From Oceanospirillaceae bacterium (lineage in GTDB: Bacteria; Pseudomonadota; Gammaproteobacteria; Pseudomonadales; Balneatricaceae), in contig JABSRA010000015.1 in NCBI GenBank assembly GCA_013215445.1, positions 1 to 64,000 of the forward strand: DNA of 64,000 bases, in the 5' to 3' direction. The translations under genes and the position numbers were made by a program. Shown here piece after piece: positions 62,689 through 64,000 of this stretch. Numbering within the stretch: the first letter of the stretch is position 1; each line of letters begins with the position of its first letter. The notes beneath the pieces are model-generated. The model was not told the origin of the DNA. It did no database searches and was given only the letters and a program-made list of their open reading frames with translations.

Positions 62689-63249
62689 TTAACGATTTGC
62701 GCTGGCATATTCACGGTGAGTATTATTGAACTCGGCCTTGTTGATTACATACAAAGGTAACTCTGCACCATAGGCATGAATGTGACCTCTGCGAATTAAG
62801 CCGGCACGCTGCAAAGATTTACTGGATGCTATGTTCTCGGGGTCGACGACGGCTATTACCTTCTCTAAGGCTAAGTCTAGGAAAGCGTACTTGAGTAATC
62901 TGCAGGTTACCTCTGCAGCGATTCGCTGTCCCCAAAAGGCGGGTTTTATCCAATATCCCGTCTCTATCAAGTTTGTTTTGTCGCGACTGGGCAAGTGTTT
63001 TAACAAGCACATGCCCACACAATTTTGGCCTGTATCATAAATCAGCCAATAGCCGAGATCATCGTCGTCGTAGCGGTGAAAACGCTCCAGTCCTACCAGC
63101 GCTTCACTGTCGGATAATGGCGAACCATTTAAAAAACGCTGGATTTGAGCGTTTTGCATCATTTCAATTAAGTGGCCGTTGCCGTCTGGGGTGTGTTCAA
63201 TGGGTATGAGATCAAATCTGCCGCTATTTAACTGGGGTTTAGTGCTCAT
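62689..63249 (-). CDS. GNAT acetyltransferase (RimJ/RimL-like)
   Basis: 186 residues. GYWLIYDTGQNCVGMCLL, ETGYWIKPAFWGQRIAAEVTCRLLKYAF (acetyl-CoA binding region) and VIAVVDPENIASSKSLQRAGLIRRG follow the RimJ/RimL pattern of N-terminal acetyltransferases. The substrate is unknown. AAGGAG precedes ATG 63249. A possible small upstream gene ends 19 bases before this start. Confidence 0.87.
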   Translation of the reverse strand: MSTKPQLNSGRFDLIPIEHTPDGNGHLIEMMQNAQIQRFLNGSPLSDSEALVGLERFHRYDDDDLGYWLIYDTGQNCVGMCLLKHLPSRDKTNLIETGYWIKPAFWGQRIAAEVTCRLLKYAFLDLALEKVIAVVDPENIASSKSLQRAGLIRRGHIHAYGAELPLYVINKAEFNNTHREYASANR

Positions 63250-63268
63250 GGAACTCCTTGGCGCTAGC

Positions 63269-63448
63269 CTAATTCCTGATTTTTAAAAACAAAAGGTAAT
63301 CTGTTTTACCCACACTGCCAATGCGTTTACGCAGGGCTCTGTTACGGGCTTGGTATCGTCATGATAACAGCGCTAAGATAGCACTATCGTGGCGGCAAGT
63401 ATCGGCATCTTTATGCCCTTTAGCAGCTGTCGGTACTTTTCTTGCCAT
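63269..63448 (-). pseudogene. Small reading frame interrupted by one in-frame TGA
   Basis: ATG 63448 with GAGGAG upstream opens a frame of 29 codons (MARKVPTAAKGHKDADTCRH...) stopped by TGA at 63359-63361. Read through, the same frame continues for 29 more protein-like, basic codons (RYQARNRALRKRIGS...) to TAG at 63269. A CGA-to-TGA mutation or sequencing error is the simple explanation; recoding is possible but no clear SECIS was found. Confidence 0.35.
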
Positions 63449-63757
63449 GTCAGTAGCTCCTCTAAAGTGACCAATAAAGCCGATATTAGCTGCTTCTCTT
63501 AGGATTATATTTTTAGAAATAGTAGCAGGCATTTGATTTAATGACTTTTTTTAAGCTGCTATTGTTTGAAAAATAAAGCGGATTAAATTCATTGCTGAGA
63601 ATAAAGCCAGTAGGGTAATTGCTGTAGGCAAAAGAATATAACTATTTAATTTTTAAGATTTAAAAAATATAAGATGTATGTTTTCAAAATATGGCCTGAT
63701 AATTGCTTTAAAAAATGATATCCACTGTCATTTATCTAACAGCTTAGCAGGTTTAAT

Positions 63758-63943
63758 ATGAAAGGTTCTGTCATGCTTTATCAGACTCCATTTCAGGCAA
63801 CCGAGGACTGGCGTTCACAAACTCTCAATGAGGCGTTTGAGCGATTGGGCTACCATTTTAATAAAACTAGCCAAGTGCGGCTGCCACAAAATAATCGTGT
63901 ATCGCTAAAGACTGTTATCTCACATAGGCCTTTATCTGAATAA
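63758..63943 (+). CDS. Hypothetical 61-residue protein
   Basis: A short frame with AGG six bases before ATG 63758 and an AT-rich, promoter-like region upstream. The composition (FQATEDWRSQTLNEAFERLGYHF) is globular and soluble. No family recognised. The alternative start ATG 63773 gives 56 residues. Confidence 0.5.
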   Translation: MKGSVMLYQTPFQATEDWRSQTLNEAFERLGYHFNKTSQVRLPQNNRVSLKTVISHRPLSE

Positions 63944-64000
63944 TCATTAAAGCACTTCGTTTGAGGTTAATGCTATTTGAGATTTCAGCAACAGCTCACG

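Overview
The window looks like chromosomal DNA of a marine-type, moderately low-GC gammaproteobacterium on the pseudomonad/Cellvibrionales side of the class. Several neighbourhoods match Pseudomonas gene order: psrA-nagZ, apt-anr, and an fmdB-type gene upstream of aspS. The aspartyl-tRNA synthetase has pseudomonad-type residues. Na+-NQR, NhaB and a soluble transhydrogenase fit a sodium-based marine lifestyle. The genus is not identifiable from sequence alone.

Layout. 1-4.1 kb is an accessory patch. It holds a REP-type (RAYT) tyrosine transposase between repeats, a two-gene cassette (Lys/Ala/Ser-rich H1-like protein plus TIR/deoxyribosyltransferase-like protein) whose 3' end has been overrun by the RAYT element, tandem terminators, and an orphan phage-type muramidase with a small lipoprotein. 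4.1-25 kb is mostly core: xthA/gor divergent pair, degenerate GGDEF protein, YigZ, an approximately 0.9 kb non-coding stretch, nhaB, SCP2 protein, sohB, psrA, nagZ, MscS channel, metA and an overlapping SDR gene, nucleoside hydrolase, miaE-ttcA, FemAB-like protein, HIT protein, FmdB zinc ribbon and aspS. 25.7-34.4 kb is one energy block: nqrABCDEF, apbE (attaches FMN to NqrB/NqrC), nqrM (iron delivery/maturation) and sthA. 34.4-55.4 kb carries a GGDEF-EAL protein, TIGR02647-yaeQ, CBS protein, dacB-topB, fieF, a frameshifted glutamine amidotransferase, IalB-like protein, YecA-family protein, recQ behind a foldable leader, yqaA, a drug/metabolite transporter with a decayed duplicate tail, apt, anr, class II amidotransferase, DUF1289 and hydantoinase-type genes.

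55.4-58.1 kb is a decay zone. It contains the 3' stub of a siderophore ABC ATPase, a multiply frameshifted siderophore-binding protein, two palindromic MITE-like repeats sharing TGAGACCTC ends, and a DnaQ-fold protein that has lost its catalytic acids. One MITE end supplies the stop codon of the roxA-type hydroxylase gene. 58.1-64 kb has trmJ-roxA (tRNA/ribosome modification), a DUF4156 lipoprotein with an internal duplication, a TlpA-like thioredoxin, a GNAT acetyltransferase, a small reading frame interrupted by one in-frame TGA, and a short unknown ORF.

The best candidates for something undescribed are the H1-like/TIR-like cassette (1448-2288), the dead DnaQ-fold protein (57179-57823), the foldable leader before recQ (46347-46424), the Fnr-box promoter with a long untranslated leader (51837-52052), and the palindromic repeat family. 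No CRISPR array, tRNA or rRNA was seen. All family assignments come from reading motifs and remembered families; no database search was run.
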